33,088 nt of DNA from Myxococcota bacterium (GTDB taxonomy: Bacteria > Myxococcota_A > Polyangia > Palsa-1104 > JAEUJZ01), in NCBI GenBank assembly GCA_025057315.1, contig JANWXW010000116.1, positions 1 through 33,088 of the forward strand, given 5' to 3'. The position numbers were made by a program, and so were the translations under genes. Positions 15,270 to 23,617 of the stretch are shown in pieces (the first letter of the stretch is position 1; each line of letters opens with the position of its first letter). The notes beneath the pieces are model-generated. The model searched no databases and was not told the DNA's origin. It worked only from the letters and a program-made list of their open reading frames with translations.

Positions 15270-17205
15270 CGGCGCTCTCCGGTGCGGCTGGCGGGGCCGC
15301 GCGCAGTTCGATAACCACCCGGGTGCCACCGCCGGGGCGATCGAGAAGACGGATCCGGCCACCGTGCTCCTCGACGATCTGCTTGCAGATGGACAAGCCG
15401 AGGCCCGTGCCTCGCGCCTTGGTGGAGAAGAAGGGGTCAAAGACGCGGCGCCGCTGCCCTGCCGGGATGCCCGGCCCCCGATCGGCCACCGTCAGGAGCA
15501 CTCGCTCGGCGCTGGCCCGAGTCCGCACGGTGCACTCGATGGTGCCGCCGGGCGGAGAGGCTTCGCAGGCATTGAGCAGCACGTTCCACAGCACCTGGCG
15601 CAGGCCATCCGGCTCGATCCGGGCGAGCGGCTCCGGCCCAGGCCCGGGCAGCATCCGCAGGTCCAGCCCCACCGCTTTGGGACGGATTAGATCCAGCACC
15701 TCCAAGAGGATACGCCGGACCTCGGTCACCGCCAGCCTCTCGCGCCGCGGCCGCGCAAAGCGCAAAAAGTCGCTAATAATGGCATCCAGCCGGCGCACCT
15801 CGCTGGAGATGGCCCGAACCTCGCCAGCAACCGGGCTGTCGGCCGGCAGCTCCTCAGCCACAACCTGGGCGGCAGCTCCGATCGATACCAGCGGGTTGCG
15901 GACCTCGTGGGCGATGCGGGCGGCCATCTCGCCCAGGGCCGACAACCGCTCGCTCTGCAGCAGCCGCGATCGCAGTCGCCGCCGCTCTGCCTCCCGCCGC
16001 CGCCGCTCGGTCTGGTCGCTCACGCGCCAGACCGCCCCAGCTGGCAGCAGGTTCTCGTCGCACAGCAGCAGGGCCGACACATGGGCGGGAAAGCTCGTGC
16101 TCTCGCCGTCGGGCTGTCCGTTCAAGCGGCGCAGCAGTCGCAGCTGTCTCTCTGCGAAGCCGGTCCTCCGCAGCCGCTCCTGCATCATCTGGAGCTGCCC
16201 TCGTGCCCGAGCGGTTGCAGCCAGCTCCAGTGCCGGTCGACCGCACAGCAGCGCCGGCGCGACGCCGAGTACGGTGCGGCTGGCATCGTTGGCCTGGCGG
16301 ATGATCCCATCGGCATCGAGCGTCAAGATGGCATCGGCCACCGAGTGCATCACCTTGGTCAGGCGCTCGCGAGCCAACAGGACCTCGCGTTGGAGCCGCT
16401 CGCTCCAGGTCAGATCCTCCACGGCACACAGCAGCAGGCCACTGGGGTCCTGACGCAGCGTGATGCGCAGCGGCCGCGCCTCCCCTGCCGTGGTCCCAGT
16501 GGCAGAGAGCGTAACCGCCTCGCCCGCCTCCAGGCGGCGCCGCACCTCGACGTTCCACAGCAGGGCCGGGTCCGACAGGCCAAGCAGAGTATGCACTGGC
16601 TGCCCGTCCAGGGCCGAATGGAGTCCCTCCCCCCCAGGCCGGCAGGACAGCAGCAGTGGGGGGGGCGGCGCTGCTGCTTGGCCCAGCCGCTCCAGGCGCG
16701 ACGCCTCGTCCGCCAGGTCCTCCGACTCCAGCTCAGCGCCCACGCGCTCCGCGTAGGTCAGCAGCAGGTCCCGCTCCTGGCTGGTAAACTCGCCGCCCCC
16801 AGCCCGCTCCACCAGCATCACCCCCAGCGGACCGCCCCGGCCCATGACCGGCACGACGCCAAAGAGGCGCGGCTCGATGATCGCGCGCAGCGCCTCCACC
16901 TGTGCCGCGGGCAGCACCCCGCCCGTGATGTCGCGGACGTCCTGGGTGGCGATAAAGCGCTGCTCCCGCAACGCCCGCACGAAGGCGCTGTCGTGCCAGC
17001 TCAAGGGGACCAGCAGGCCCCGAACGGGAAAGCCGAGCGCGCTCTCCACCTCCTCCAGGCGGGCCGCGCCGCGCGCCGTGGCAGCCACGTCCAGCACCAA
17101 TGCTTGCCGGTCCCCGCTCAGGCGAGCAAAGTGCACGCTGTCGCACCTGAGCACCTGCGCAGCGGCATGGAGAATGGAGCGCAGGGGAGCGGTCCGCTCG
17201 GCCAT
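15238..17205 (-). CDS. Soluble NtrB-like sensor histidine kinase (GAF-PAS-HisKA-HATPase)
   Basis: A 655-residue kinase with no membrane segment, so it senses a cytoplasmic signal. Domains in order: GAF-like (about 1-165), a degenerate PAS-like stretch (about 200-270), PAS (about 281-395, VMHSVADAILTLDADGIIRQAN), HisKA with phospho-acceptor His433 in AARIAHEVRNPL, and HATPase with the N box around Asn541/Asn545, DRGPGI (575-580), FFSTKARGTGLGL (592-604). It would phosphorylate Asp54 of the adjoining response regulator, whose start overlaps this gene's end. The start codon is ATG 17205, without a strong Shine-Dalgarno sequence and with a promoter close upstream. GAF and PAS ligands cannot be predicted. 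It is divergent from the mevalonate operon across 186 bases. Confidence 0.92.
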   Translation of the reverse strand: MAERTAPLRSILHAAAQVLRCDSVHFARLSGDRQALVLDVAATARGAARLEEVESALGFPVRGLLVPLSWHDSAFVRALREQRFIATQDVRDITGGVLPAAQVEALRAIIEPRLFGVVPVMGRGGPLGVMLVERAGGGEFTSQERDLLLTYAERVGAELESEDLADEASRLERLGQAAAPPPPLLLSCRPGGEGLHSALDGQPVHTLLGLSDPALLWNVEVRRRLEAGEAVTLSATGTTAGEARPLRITLRQDPSGLLLCAVEDLTWSERLQREVLLARERLTKVMHSVADAILTLDADGIIRQANDASRTVLGVAPALLCGRPALELAATARARGQLQMMQERLRRTGFAERQLRLLRRLNGQPDGESTSFPAHVSALLLCDENLLPAGAVWRVSDQTERRRREAERRRLRSRLLQSERLSALGEMAARIAHEVRNPLVSIGAAAQVVAEELPADSPVAGEVRAISSEVRRLDAIISDFLRFARPRRERLAVTEVRRILLEVLDLIRPKAVGLDLRMLPGPGPEPLARIEPDGLRQVLWNVLLNACEASPPGGTIECTVRTRASAERVLLTVADRGPGIPAGQRRRVFDPFFSTKARGTGLGLSICKQIVEEHGGRIRLLDRPGGGTRVVIELRAAPPAAPESADERIPHPDYR

Positions 17206-17215
17206 GGCCGCCCGC

Positions 17216-17243
17216 AGCGTATTGCATCTGCGGGCGTTTGCAA
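17216..17243 (-). promoter_or_regulatory. Candidate promoter of the histidine kinase gene
   Basis: On the minus strand TTGCAA (17243-17238) and TACGCT (17221-17216) are separated by 16 bases. The -10 box ends 10 bases before ATG 17205, which predicts a leader of only a few bases. Confidence 0.4.
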
Positions 17244-17270
17244 AGCCGTGCGAATCCGCACCTGATCTTT

Positions 17271-17290
17271 ATCCCAGAATCATCCCAGAA
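17271..17290 (+). repeat. Direct repeat with 11-base period in the divergent isoprenoid/two-component intergenic region
   Basis: ATCCCAGAA occurs at 17271-17279 and again at 17282-17290, perfect over nine bases and separated by TC. The 11-base period places both copies on the same helix face. If TACCCT at 17307-17312 is the -10 box of the mevalonate operon, the second copy sits at the -35 position, as expected for an activator or repressor site. The regulator is not identified; the adjacent NtrC-like protein is one candidate. Confidence 0.5.
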
Positions 17291-17391
17291 CCGAGCATGT
17301 TGGCTCTACCCTCAGGTTGGACGCGATGGCGCACGAATTGCTAGTTCAGGGCAGCAGACCAGATCTCTCCCGCGCGGAGCGGTTCGGACCC

Positions 17392-18465
17392 ATGAGCCGA
17401 TCTTCAGACCCGGTGCAAGAGAACATCATCAGCCAACGGAAAGCGGACCACCTGGCCCTGTGTGCCTCGGGCGAGGTGGAGTTTCGACGCAAGGGGACCC
17501 TGCTGGACGAGGTGCACTTGGTCCATGATGCCCTGCCGGACCGGCACCTGGATGAGGTCGATCTGACGACGACGCTGCTGGGCAAGCGGCTAGCGGCGCC
17601 CATTGTGGTCAGCGGAATGACCGGAGGCACCGACGAGGCACAGCAAATCAACCGGGACCTGGCCCGGGCCGCCGAGGCCCTCGGGCTGGGCTTCGGGCTG
17701 GGATCGCAGCGGGCCATGGTGCTGCGTCCCGAGACGACGCGGACCTACCAGGTGCGCGACGTGGCACCGACGACGCTGGTGCTGGCCAACCTCGGCCTGG
17801 TGCAGGCCCGCCAGATGTCCACCGCTGCCGTGGGCGAGCTGTGCCAGACGGTCGGTGCAGACGCGCTGTGCGTGCACCTGAACCCGGCCATGGAGCTGAT
17901 CCAGCCCGGCGGAGACCGCGACTTCCGCGGCGGGCGCGACGTGCTCCGCCGGCTTCGAAGCGAGCTGGGCATCCCCCTGGTCGTCAAAGAAACCGGCTGC
18001 GGTCTGTCGCGCTCGGTCGGCCTGGCGGTGCGCTCGCTCGGTATCACTGCCGTCGATGTAAGCGGGGCCGGCGGCACTTCCTGGGTCGGTGTCGAGACAC
18101 GGCGGGCCAGCGGCCAGCAGCGTCAACTTGGCGAGGAGCTGTGGGACTGGGGTATTCCCACCGCCGCCTCGGTGGGCCTGCTGGCCGATCTGGGCCTGGA
18201 GATCATCGCCACAGGTGGCTTGCGCTCCGGCATCGACGTCGCCCATGCGCTGGCGCTGGGGGCGACGGCCGGTGGTCTGGCCGCGCCGGTGCTGCGGGCC
18301 CATCGCGAGGGAGGCTACGAGGGCGTTGTGGCCTTTTTGCGCCATGTCATCGAGGGCGTTCGCGCCGTCACCTTCCTTACCGGGTGCCGGACGCCCGCGG
18401 AGCTGCGCCACGTGCCGCGGGTCCTCGGCCCGACCCTGCGTGCCTGGCTGACCGAAGCGCGCTAG
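17392..18465 (+). CDS. fni: Type II isopentenyl-diphosphate delta-isomerase (FMN-dependent)
   Basis: Interconverts IPP and DMAPP using reduced FMN; unrelated to the type I enzyme. Starting at ATG 17392 it has 357 residues, the usual family size. The conserved core begins with QRKADHLALC and continues with VVSGMTGGT, GLGSQRAM, NLGLVQ, HLNPAMELIQPGGDRDF (substrate binding), VKETGCGLS, DVSGAGGTSW and ATGGLRSG (FMN phosphate site). Longer in-frame starts exist (TTG 17317, ATG 17326), but the codons between them and 17392 (AGA, CTA, GTT) are unlike the rest of the gene. It is the first gene of the mevalonate-squalene operon; mvaK1 starts 12 bases after its stop codon behind an AGAGGAG Shine-Dalgarno sequence. 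Confidence 0.9.
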   Translation: MSRSSDPVQENIISQRKADHLALCASGEVEFRRKGTLLDEVHLVHDALPDRHLDEVDLTTTLLGKRLAAPIVVSGMTGGTDEAQQINRDLARAAEALGLGFGLGSQRAMVLRPETTRTYQVRDVAPTTLVLANLGLVQARQMSTAAVGELCQTVGADALCVHLNPAMELIQPGGDRDFRGGRDVLRRLRSELGIPLVVKETGCGLSRSVGLAVRSLGITAVDVSGAGGTSWVGVETRRASGQQRQLGEELWDWGIPTAASVGLLADLGLEIIATGGLRSGIDVAHALALGATAGGLAAPVLRAHREGGYEGVVAFLRHVIEGVRAVTFLTGCRTPAELRHVPRVLGPTLRAWLTEAR

Positions 18466-18476
18466 AGGAGATCGCC

Positions 18477-19406
18477 ATGGTTGCCGGGTCGGCCTGCGGT
18501 AAGGTCATCCTCCTGGGGGAGCACGCCGTGGTGTACGGACATCCGGCTCTGTGCGGTGCGCTGCGGGACGGGGTGCAGATCGAGGCCGTGCCCGGCAGCG
18601 GCATTCTGTCGGTGCCCGCCTGGGGCCTGCGCGTCAGTGCGGTCAAGGCCAGCGACGGCAGCGACCTGGCACGGGCCTATGGTGCGGTGCTGGCAAGCCT
18701 GGGCATCCCCCCCTCCGCCTTGCACCATGACCTGGTGGTCCGTTTCTCCATCCCCACGGGGGCCGGTCTGGGCAGCTCGGCGGCGCTGTCGGTGGCGCTG
18801 GCCCGTGCGCTAGGGGCCATCCTGCAGATACCCCTGACCCCGGACCAGGTCGCCAGGGCGGCACAGGCGGCAGAGGAGGTCTTCCATGGCCGCTGCTCGG
18901 GGCTCGATCATACCGTCGCGCAGCAGGGCGGCTTTGGCTTGTTTCGCCGTCCCGACGGGTTGGTGCCGCTCAAAGCCCCTCCCCTCCCCTTGTGCATCGG
19001 CCTGACGGGTCGTCCCCGTGACACCCGTGGGCGCGTGGCTCGGGTGGCCGAGCTGTATCGCGATCGCCCCGTCGAGACGCGGACCCTATTCCGGCGCATC
19101 GAGGAGCTGGTCGAGGCGGCTGCTCGCGCCGTCACCAGCGGGGACCTGCGGGCGCTGGGCACTGCGATGGATGAGAACCAGGTGCTGCTCGGCCAGCTCG
19201 AGGTTTCGTGCCCGGAAATTGACCAGATGTGCCAGCTCGCCCGGTCCGCCGGCGCCTGGGGTGCCAAGCTGACCGGCGGAGGGGGAGGAGGCTGCGTCAT
19301 CGCGCTGAGCCCTGGCGCAGAGGCAGCCGTGCATACGGCTTGGAGACGAGCTGGCTTCACCTCGTTTGACGCCACCATCGGCGGGGTGGAGGCGCTGGCA
19401 GCATGA
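18477..19406 (+). CDS. mvaK1: Mevalonate kinase
   Basis: A 309-residue GHMP kinase that phosphorylates mevalonate at O5 with ATP. Visible: N-terminal GKVILLGEHAVVYGHPAL (8-25), which is the mevalonate kinase signature, ATP-binding loop PTGAGLGSSAA (93-103), catalytic Asp144 in GRCSGLDHTV, and the C-terminal glycine loop AKLTGGGGGGC. The start ATG 18477 has AGAGGAG 6 bases upstream. The stop codon overlaps the next gene as ATGA (19403-19406). It sits second in the operon, in the order isomerase, mevalonate kinase, decarboxylase, phosphomevalonate kinase, reductase. All key residues are present and the size is typical of bacterial enzymes. The phosphomevalonate kinase gene two places downstream has a distinct signature, so the two GHMP kinases are not confused. 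Confidence 0.92.
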   Translation: MVAGSACGKVILLGEHAVVYGHPALCGALRDGVQIEAVPGSGILSVPAWGLRVSAVKASDGSDLARAYGAVLASLGIPPSALHHDLVVRFSIPTGAGLGSSAALSVALARALGAILQIPLTPDQVARAAQAAEEVFHGRCSGLDHTVAQQGGFGLFRRPDGLVPLKAPPLPLCIGLTGRPRDTRGRVARVAELYRDRPVETRTLFRRIEELVEAAARAVTSGDLRALGTAMDENQVLLGQLEVSCPEIDQMCQLARSAGAWGAKLTGGGGGGCVIALSPGAEAAVHTAWRRAGFTSFDATIGGVEALAA

Positions 19407-20386
19407 GGGCGCTGGCTGAGGCGCGGACCAACATCGCGCTGGTCAAGTACTGGGGTAAGTGCGACCCGCAGTGGAACCTGCCCGCTGTTCCTAGCCTATC
19501 GCTGACCCTGGATGGCCTGACCACGCGCACTGAGGTATGGCTGGATCGGCAGTGGACGGCCGACTCCCTGATCGTAAACGACGTCGCGCTGCACGGAGCA
19601 CCGCTGGAGCGAGCCAGCCGTCATCTGGATCGCGTGCTCGGCCCGACGAGGCCCCGCGCCCGCGTGACCAGCTGGAACAGCTTTCCCACCGCCTCGGGAC
19701 TGGCCTCCTCGGCCTCGGCCTTTGCCGCCCTCACGGTCGCCGCTGCGGCGGCCGGGGGCCTGCACCTAGACGCCGAGCGGCTGTCCATTTTGGCCCGCCA
19801 GGGCTCGGGGTCGGCGGCGCGGTCGATCCTCGGCGGCATCGTCGTGCTGGGGGTGGGGACTCCGGGCCAGCCGGACTCGGCGCGGGCGACGCAGCTGTGC
19901 GCCCCGGAGGACTGGCCTGCACTCCGTCTGGTGCTAGGCATCGTGTCGGAGGAGCCCAAGGACACCCCTTCCACCGATGGCATGAACCACACGGCGATGA
20001 CCTCGCCTTACTACGGCCCCTGGCTGGCTGCGGCACCCGGTGACCTGCGCCAGGCGGTCGAAGCTGTCAAGAAACGCGACCTGGAGGCCCTTGGCACCGT
20101 CGCAGAGCGCAGCGCGTTGCGCATGCATGCCTCGGCTCTGGCAGCCGATCCCGCGGTGGTCTACCTGCGCGGTGCCACCGTGGAGGGGCTACACGCCATT
20201 CGGGCCTTGCGGGCCGCTGGCGTGCCGGCCTGGTTCACCTGTGACGCCGGACCGCATCCGAAGGCGCTGACAGATGCCAGATATGTGGCGCAGGTTGCCG
20301 CTGCTCTGGCTAGAGTGGACGGCGTCCGCCGGACGCTGAGCGCTGCACCGGGAGCGGGTGCTCGGCTGCTGGAGGAGGCCCCATGA
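19403..20386 (+). CDS. mvaD: Diphosphomevalonate decarboxylase
   Basis: A 327-residue GHMP-fold enzyme that phosphorylates and decarboxylates mevalonate 5-diphosphate to IPP. Motifs: ARTNIALVKYWGK (7-19), NLPAVPSLSLTL (25-36), NSFPTASGLASSASAFAALT (92-111), RQGSGSAARS (132-141), STDGMNHTAMTS (190-201) and the catalytic Asp281 in FTCDAGPH. The last motif is usually DAGPN; here Asn is His. The presence of a phosphomevalonate kinase next door argues for the classical diphospho substrate rather than phosphomevalonate. Both junctions are ATGA overlaps. ATG 19403 gives a first residue directly before the conserved A-x-TNIA motif, so the start is secure. Confidence 0.92.
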   Translation: MRALAEARTNIALVKYWGKCDPQWNLPAVPSLSLTLDGLTTRTEVWLDRQWTADSLIVNDVALHGAPLERASRHLDRVLGPTRPRARVTSWNSFPTASGLASSASAFAALTVAAAAAGGLHLDAERLSILARQGSGSAARSILGGIVVLGVGTPGQPDSARATQLCAPEDWPALRLVLGIVSEEPKDTPSTDGMNHTAMTSPYYGPWLAAAPGDLRQAVEAVKKRDLEALGTVAERSALRMHASALAADPAVVYLRGATVEGLHAIRALRAAGVPAWFTCDAGPHPKALTDARYVAQVAAALARVDGVRRTLSAAPGAGARLLEEAP

Positions 20387-21303
20387 GCCCAGTGCCTGCC
20401 GCGGTCCGGGCCCCGGGCAAGGCCCTGCTCATTGGCGAGTACGCCGTGCTCGATGGTGCGCCCGCGGCCGTTGCCGCCGTGGACCGATATGCCACCGCAA
20501 TGCTCCGTCCCGCTGAGCCATCTTCCCCCTATGTGCGGGCGGCCATCGAGGAGGCGCGGGCGGAGCTGCGGCAGCTTGGTGTGGCGCTGCCAGAGGGCGT
20601 GCCGATGGTCGACACCTCCGCCTTCTTGGGCGGGGGCCACAAGCTGGGCATTGGCTCCAGCGCTGCCACCACGGTCGCAGCAGTAGGGGCCCTGTTTGCA
20701 GGGGCGGGTCTCGACCCGGCGATGTGGCGAGAGGCAATTCACCGTGCAGCAGCTGCGGCCCACGCGGCAGCTCAGGGAGAGCGCGGCAGCGGGGCCGACG
20801 TCCTCGCTGCAACGATGGGCGGCATCCAGGCCCTGCACCGTCCAGCGCCGCCCGTTGCCCTGCCCGTCTCAGTGCGCTTCATCGCTACCCCGCAGAGCGC
20901 CTCGACCGCGACGCTGTTGCGCCGCGTCCGAGAGGCAGGCGCGTTGGCCCGACCCGCCCTCCAGGAAATGGGCTCTGCGGCCGAAGAGTTCTTTGGGGCC
21001 TGGGCGGCGCAAGACCGCCAGGGGCTGCTGCGAGCCGTGGAGCGTGCGTTCGAGGCCTACCTGTCGCTGGAAAGGGTCGTCGGGTCGTCTCTGGTGACCC
21101 CAGCTCACGCTGCCATCCATGCCGCCGCCCGGCGCGCAGGCGGTGCGGCGAAACCCTCAGGGGCAGGCGGCGGCGATCTAGCGGTCGTCTTCCTGCCCAA
21201 TGCTGACTCTGAAGAAGCCTTGCGCGTGGCCCTGCCGCCGATGCTGTCTGTCCTGCCGATGCAGGTGAGCGCCGAAGGCGTTCACGCACTTTGGAGATCA
21301 TGA
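20383..21303 (+). CDS. mvaK2: Phosphomevalonate kinase
   Basis: A 306-residue GHMP kinase that turns mevalonate 5-phosphate into the 5-diphosphate. The signature is of the bacterial/fungal phosphomevalonate kinase type: APGKALLIGEYAVLDGAPA (10-28) with AAVDRYA after it, HKLGIGSSAATTVA (86-99), ERGSGADVLAATMGG (133-147) and KPSGAGGGDLAVVF (257-270). Start ATG 20383 overlaps the mvaD stop codon as ATGA and has GGAGG just upstream; the end overlaps mvaA in the same way. With mvaK1 and mvaD it completes the classical (not archaeal-type) lower mevalonate pathway. Confidence 0.9.
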   Translation: MSPVPAAVRAPGKALLIGEYAVLDGAPAAVAAVDRYATAMLRPAEPSSPYVRAAIEEARAELRQLGVALPEGVPMVDTSAFLGGGHKLGIGSSAATTVAAVGALFAGAGLDPAMWREAIHRAAAAAHAAAQGERGSGADVLAATMGGIQALHRPAPPVALPVSVRFIATPQSASTATLLRRVREAGALARPALQEMGSAAEEFFGAWAAQDRQGLLRAVERAFEAYLSLERVVGSSLVTPAHAAIHAAARRAGGAAKPSGAGGGDLAVVFLPNADSEEALRVALPPMLSVLPMQVSAEGVHALWRS

Positions 21304-22637
21304 ATATGACCAGCTCACGGATCCCTGGTTTCTACAAGCTGTCCCTCGACGAGCGTCACGCCGAGCTGGCGCGCCGCGCCGGTCTCACGGAGTCTGACCT
21401 CCAGCCGCTGCTGCAGGGCTGCCTGCGTGTTGAGTCGGCCAATCATATGATCGAGAACGTCGTCGGGACGTATGCCCTGCCCCTGGGTCTGGGCCTGAAC
21501 TTTCTGGTCAACGGCCGCGACTATCTGGTGCCCATGTGCGTCGAGGAGCCGTCGGTGGTGGCTGCGGCCTCCAACGCTGCCCGCATGGTCCGCGAGGGCG
21601 GCGGGTTCACGGCCGAGGCGGACGAGCCAATTATGATCGCCCAGGTGCAGCTTGTCCGGGTTCCCGACACGCAAAGGGCGGTCGATGCGATCCTGGCGCA
21701 GAAGGCGGCTCTACTGGATGCCTGTGCCCAGGTGCATCCGTCCCTGGTCCGACGGGGCGGGGGGGCGCGCGACATCGAGGTGCGCGTGCTGGAGGCGTCC
21801 ACGCCAACCACAAAGGGTATGGTCGTGGTCCACATCCTGGTGGATGTCCGCGACGCGATGGGCGCCAATCTGGTCAACACGCTGGCCGAAGCTCTGGCGG
21901 GTCGTCTGGCCGCGCTGAGCGGTGGCGAGCCAGGGCTGCGCATCCTGTCCAATCTGGCCGACCGGCGTTGTGTCCGCGTGCGCTGCAGCGTCCCACCGCA
22001 TGCCTTGCGTTCCGACCACCACGACGGAGAGGCGGTGCGCGATGGAGTTGTCGCTGCCAGCCGCTTTGCTGAGCTGGACCCCTACCGCGCCGCGACCCAC
22101 AACAAAGGCATCATGAATGGCATCGACGCCGTGGTCATTGCCACCGGCAACGACTGGCGTAGCATCGAGGCCGGTGCGCATGCGTATGCCGCCCGCAGTG
22201 GCACCTACCGTCCCCTGGCGGTCTGGCGCGTCGGTCCCACTGGCAACCTGGAGGGCTCGTTGGAGCTGCCCATGGCCATCGGTTGCGTCGGGGGTACGCT
22301 CAGCGCCCACCCAGGCGCCCGCCTGGCCCTGCGCATCTTGGGCACGCAGAGCGCTGCCGAGCTGGGAATGGTCATCGCCTCCGTTGGCATGGCCAGCAAC
22401 CTGGCTGCGCTGCGGGCGCTGGCCTGCGAGGGAATCCAGCGCGGGCATATGTCGCTGCACGCCCGCTCGGTGGCGCTCAGCGCTGGTGCAACCGGCAGCC
22501 TCGTCGAGCGGGTGGCCGCCGAGTTGGCCCGCAGCGGCGAGGTCCGCCTGGAGCGTGCCCAGCTCATCCTGCGCCAGTTCCTGGCCGATCCCGCCCTGGC
22601 CGCCACCGCCCCTATGGCAGAGAGGGTGTCGCCGTGA
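21300..22637 (+). CDS. mvaA: Class II 3-hydroxy-3-methylglutaryl-CoA reductase
   Basis: A 445-residue HMG-CoA reductase that makes mevalonate. The sequence is very close in layout to the class II Pseudomonas mevalonii enzyme: ENVVGTYALPLGLGLNF, MCVEEPSVVAA with Glu83, VDVRDAMGANLVNT, ATHNKGIMNGIDAV with Lys269, ATGNDW with Asp285, and RGHMSLHAR with His383. These four equal the known catalytic Glu83, Lys267, Asp283 and His381 of that enzyme. There is no membrane domain. P. mevalonii uses its enzyme for degradation, but the operon of mevalonate kinases here says synthesis. ATG 21300 forms an ATGA overlap with mvaK2; ATG 21306 has better spacing from GGAG (21293-21296) and is an alternative. 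NADH versus NADPH use is not decidable by eye. Confidence 0.94.
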   Translation: MNMTSSRIPGFYKLSLDERHAELARRAGLTESDLQPLLQGCLRVESANHMIENVVGTYALPLGLGLNFLVNGRDYLVPMCVEEPSVVAAASNAARMVREGGGFTAEADEPIMIAQVQLVRVPDTQRAVDAILAQKAALLDACAQVHPSLVRRGGGARDIEVRVLEASTPTTKGMVVVHILVDVRDAMGANLVNTLAEALAGRLAALSGGEPGLRILSNLADRRCVRVRCSVPPHALRSDHHDGEAVRDGVVAASRFAELDPYRAATHNKGIMNGIDAVVIATGNDWRSIEAGAHAYAARSGTYRPLAVWRVGPTGNLEGSLELPMAIGCVGGTLSAHPGARLALRILGTQSAAELGMVIASVGMASNLAALRALACEGIQRGHMSLHARSVALSAGATGSLVERVAAELARSGEVRLERAQLILRQFLADPALAATAPMAERVSP

Positions 22638-23617
22638 TCCACAACCTCGAACGATTCTCCTATCGTCCCCAGACCGCCGCCTACCGCCCCGTCGGTCTAG
22701 CCCCTCCTGTGCCGGTGCTCGAGGAGCCCAGAGGCAACTACACTCTTGCCGAAGCGTACCGGTATTGTGAGCGCATGGTCCAGGGCCGGGACGAGAGCGT
22801 ACCGGTCGCATCACGCTTTCTCCCTCCCGAAGAGCGGGCGTGCATGCTGTCGGTCTACGCCTTCGCTCGAGCAGCCAACGACATCACCGATGAGCCCTAC
22901 TACGCCGACCGCCGGGCCGAGGCGCTCGACACCTGGGAGCAGGAGCTGCATCGCGCCTTCCATGGAGAAGCCGACCACCCCATCTTTGTGGCACTCCGCC
23001 ACACCATCGAGCGCTGCGACCTGCCGGTGACACCGTTCGAGGAGCTGCTGACTGCCTATCGTATGGACCTGGTGGTCCACCGCTATCCGACCTTCCAGGA
23101 CCTGCGGCGCTACTGTGCCCTGTCGGCTGAGCCGCTGGGCCGGCTCATGCTCTATATCTTCGGCTACCGCGATCCGGCGCTCTTGGCCTATGCGGACGAG
23201 CTGTGCGTGGGACTCCAGGTGGCGAATTTCCTCCAGGATTTGGGCATTGACCTCAACGGCCACCGCAACCGTCTCTACTTGCCGCTAGAGGATCTGCACC
23301 ACTTCGGCGTCAAGGAGGACGATCTGCGGCGCGGCTGTGCCGAACCGGCCTATCGCGACCTGATGCGCTTTCAGGTTGCCCGGGCCCGCGCTCTGCTGGA
23401 GCGCGGACGGCCTCTTATCGATCGCGTTGGACGGGAGCTGAGTTTCGAGCTGGAACTCATCTGGCAGAGCGGCCAGGCTGTATTGGACAAGATCGAAGCG
23501 GTCGATTACGACGTCTTCCGTCGGCGGCCGGTGCTGGGACGAGCCGACCGGGCCCGTCTGCTGGCCCGAGCCTTGGCGCGGCGCTGGCCCCGCTTCATCG
23601 GACGGAGCCAGGCGTGA
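22634..23617 (+). CDS. hpnC: HpnC-type squalene synthase-like enzyme (hydroxysqualene synthase)
   Basis: A 327-residue trans-isoprenyl diphosphate synthase, head-to-head class. In the HpnCDE route HpnC converts presqualene diphosphate to hydroxysqualene. Family marks: AYRYCERM, PVASRFLPPEERACMLSVYAFARAAN, first acidic motif NDITDE (82-87), YRMDLVVHRYPTFQDLRRYC, and second acidic motif QDLGIDLNGHRNRLYLP (201-217). HpnC usually has DD at the start of the first motif; here Asn82 replaces the first Asp while the DxxDE core (83-87) remains. An N-terminal extension of about 33 residues precedes the conserved part. Start GTG 22634 forms a GTGA overlap with mvaA and has AGAGGG upstream; the end overlaps hpnD. 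Adjacency to hpnD makes HpnC more likely than a phytoene synthase. Confidence 0.86.
   Translation: MIHNLERFSYRPQTAAYRPVGLAPPVPVLEEPRGNYTLAEAYRYCERMVQGRDESVPVASRFLPPEERACMLSVYAFARAANDITDEPYYADRRAEALDTWEQELHRAFHGEADHPIFVALRHTIERCDLPVTPFEELLTAYRMDLVVHRYPTFQDLRRYCALSAEPLGRLMLYIFGYRDPALLAYADELCVGLQVANFLQDLGIDLNGHRNRLYLPLEDLHHFGVKEDDLRRGCAEPAYRDLMRFQVARARALLERGRPLIDRVGRELSFELELIWQSGQAVLDKIEAVDYDVFRRRPVLGRADRARLLARALARRWPRFIGRSQA

Noticed and set aside
17230..17250. Possible sigma54 promoter (GG-N10-GC) between the histidine kinase and fni
   Set aside because: Only the GG and GC dinucleotides match; the flanking TGGCAC and TTGC bases do not.
15907..17265. Plus-strand reading frame of about 450 codons opposite the histidine kinase
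   Set aside because: Gln/Arg-rich product without motifs, wholly antisense to a clear GAF-PAS-HisKA-HATPase gene.
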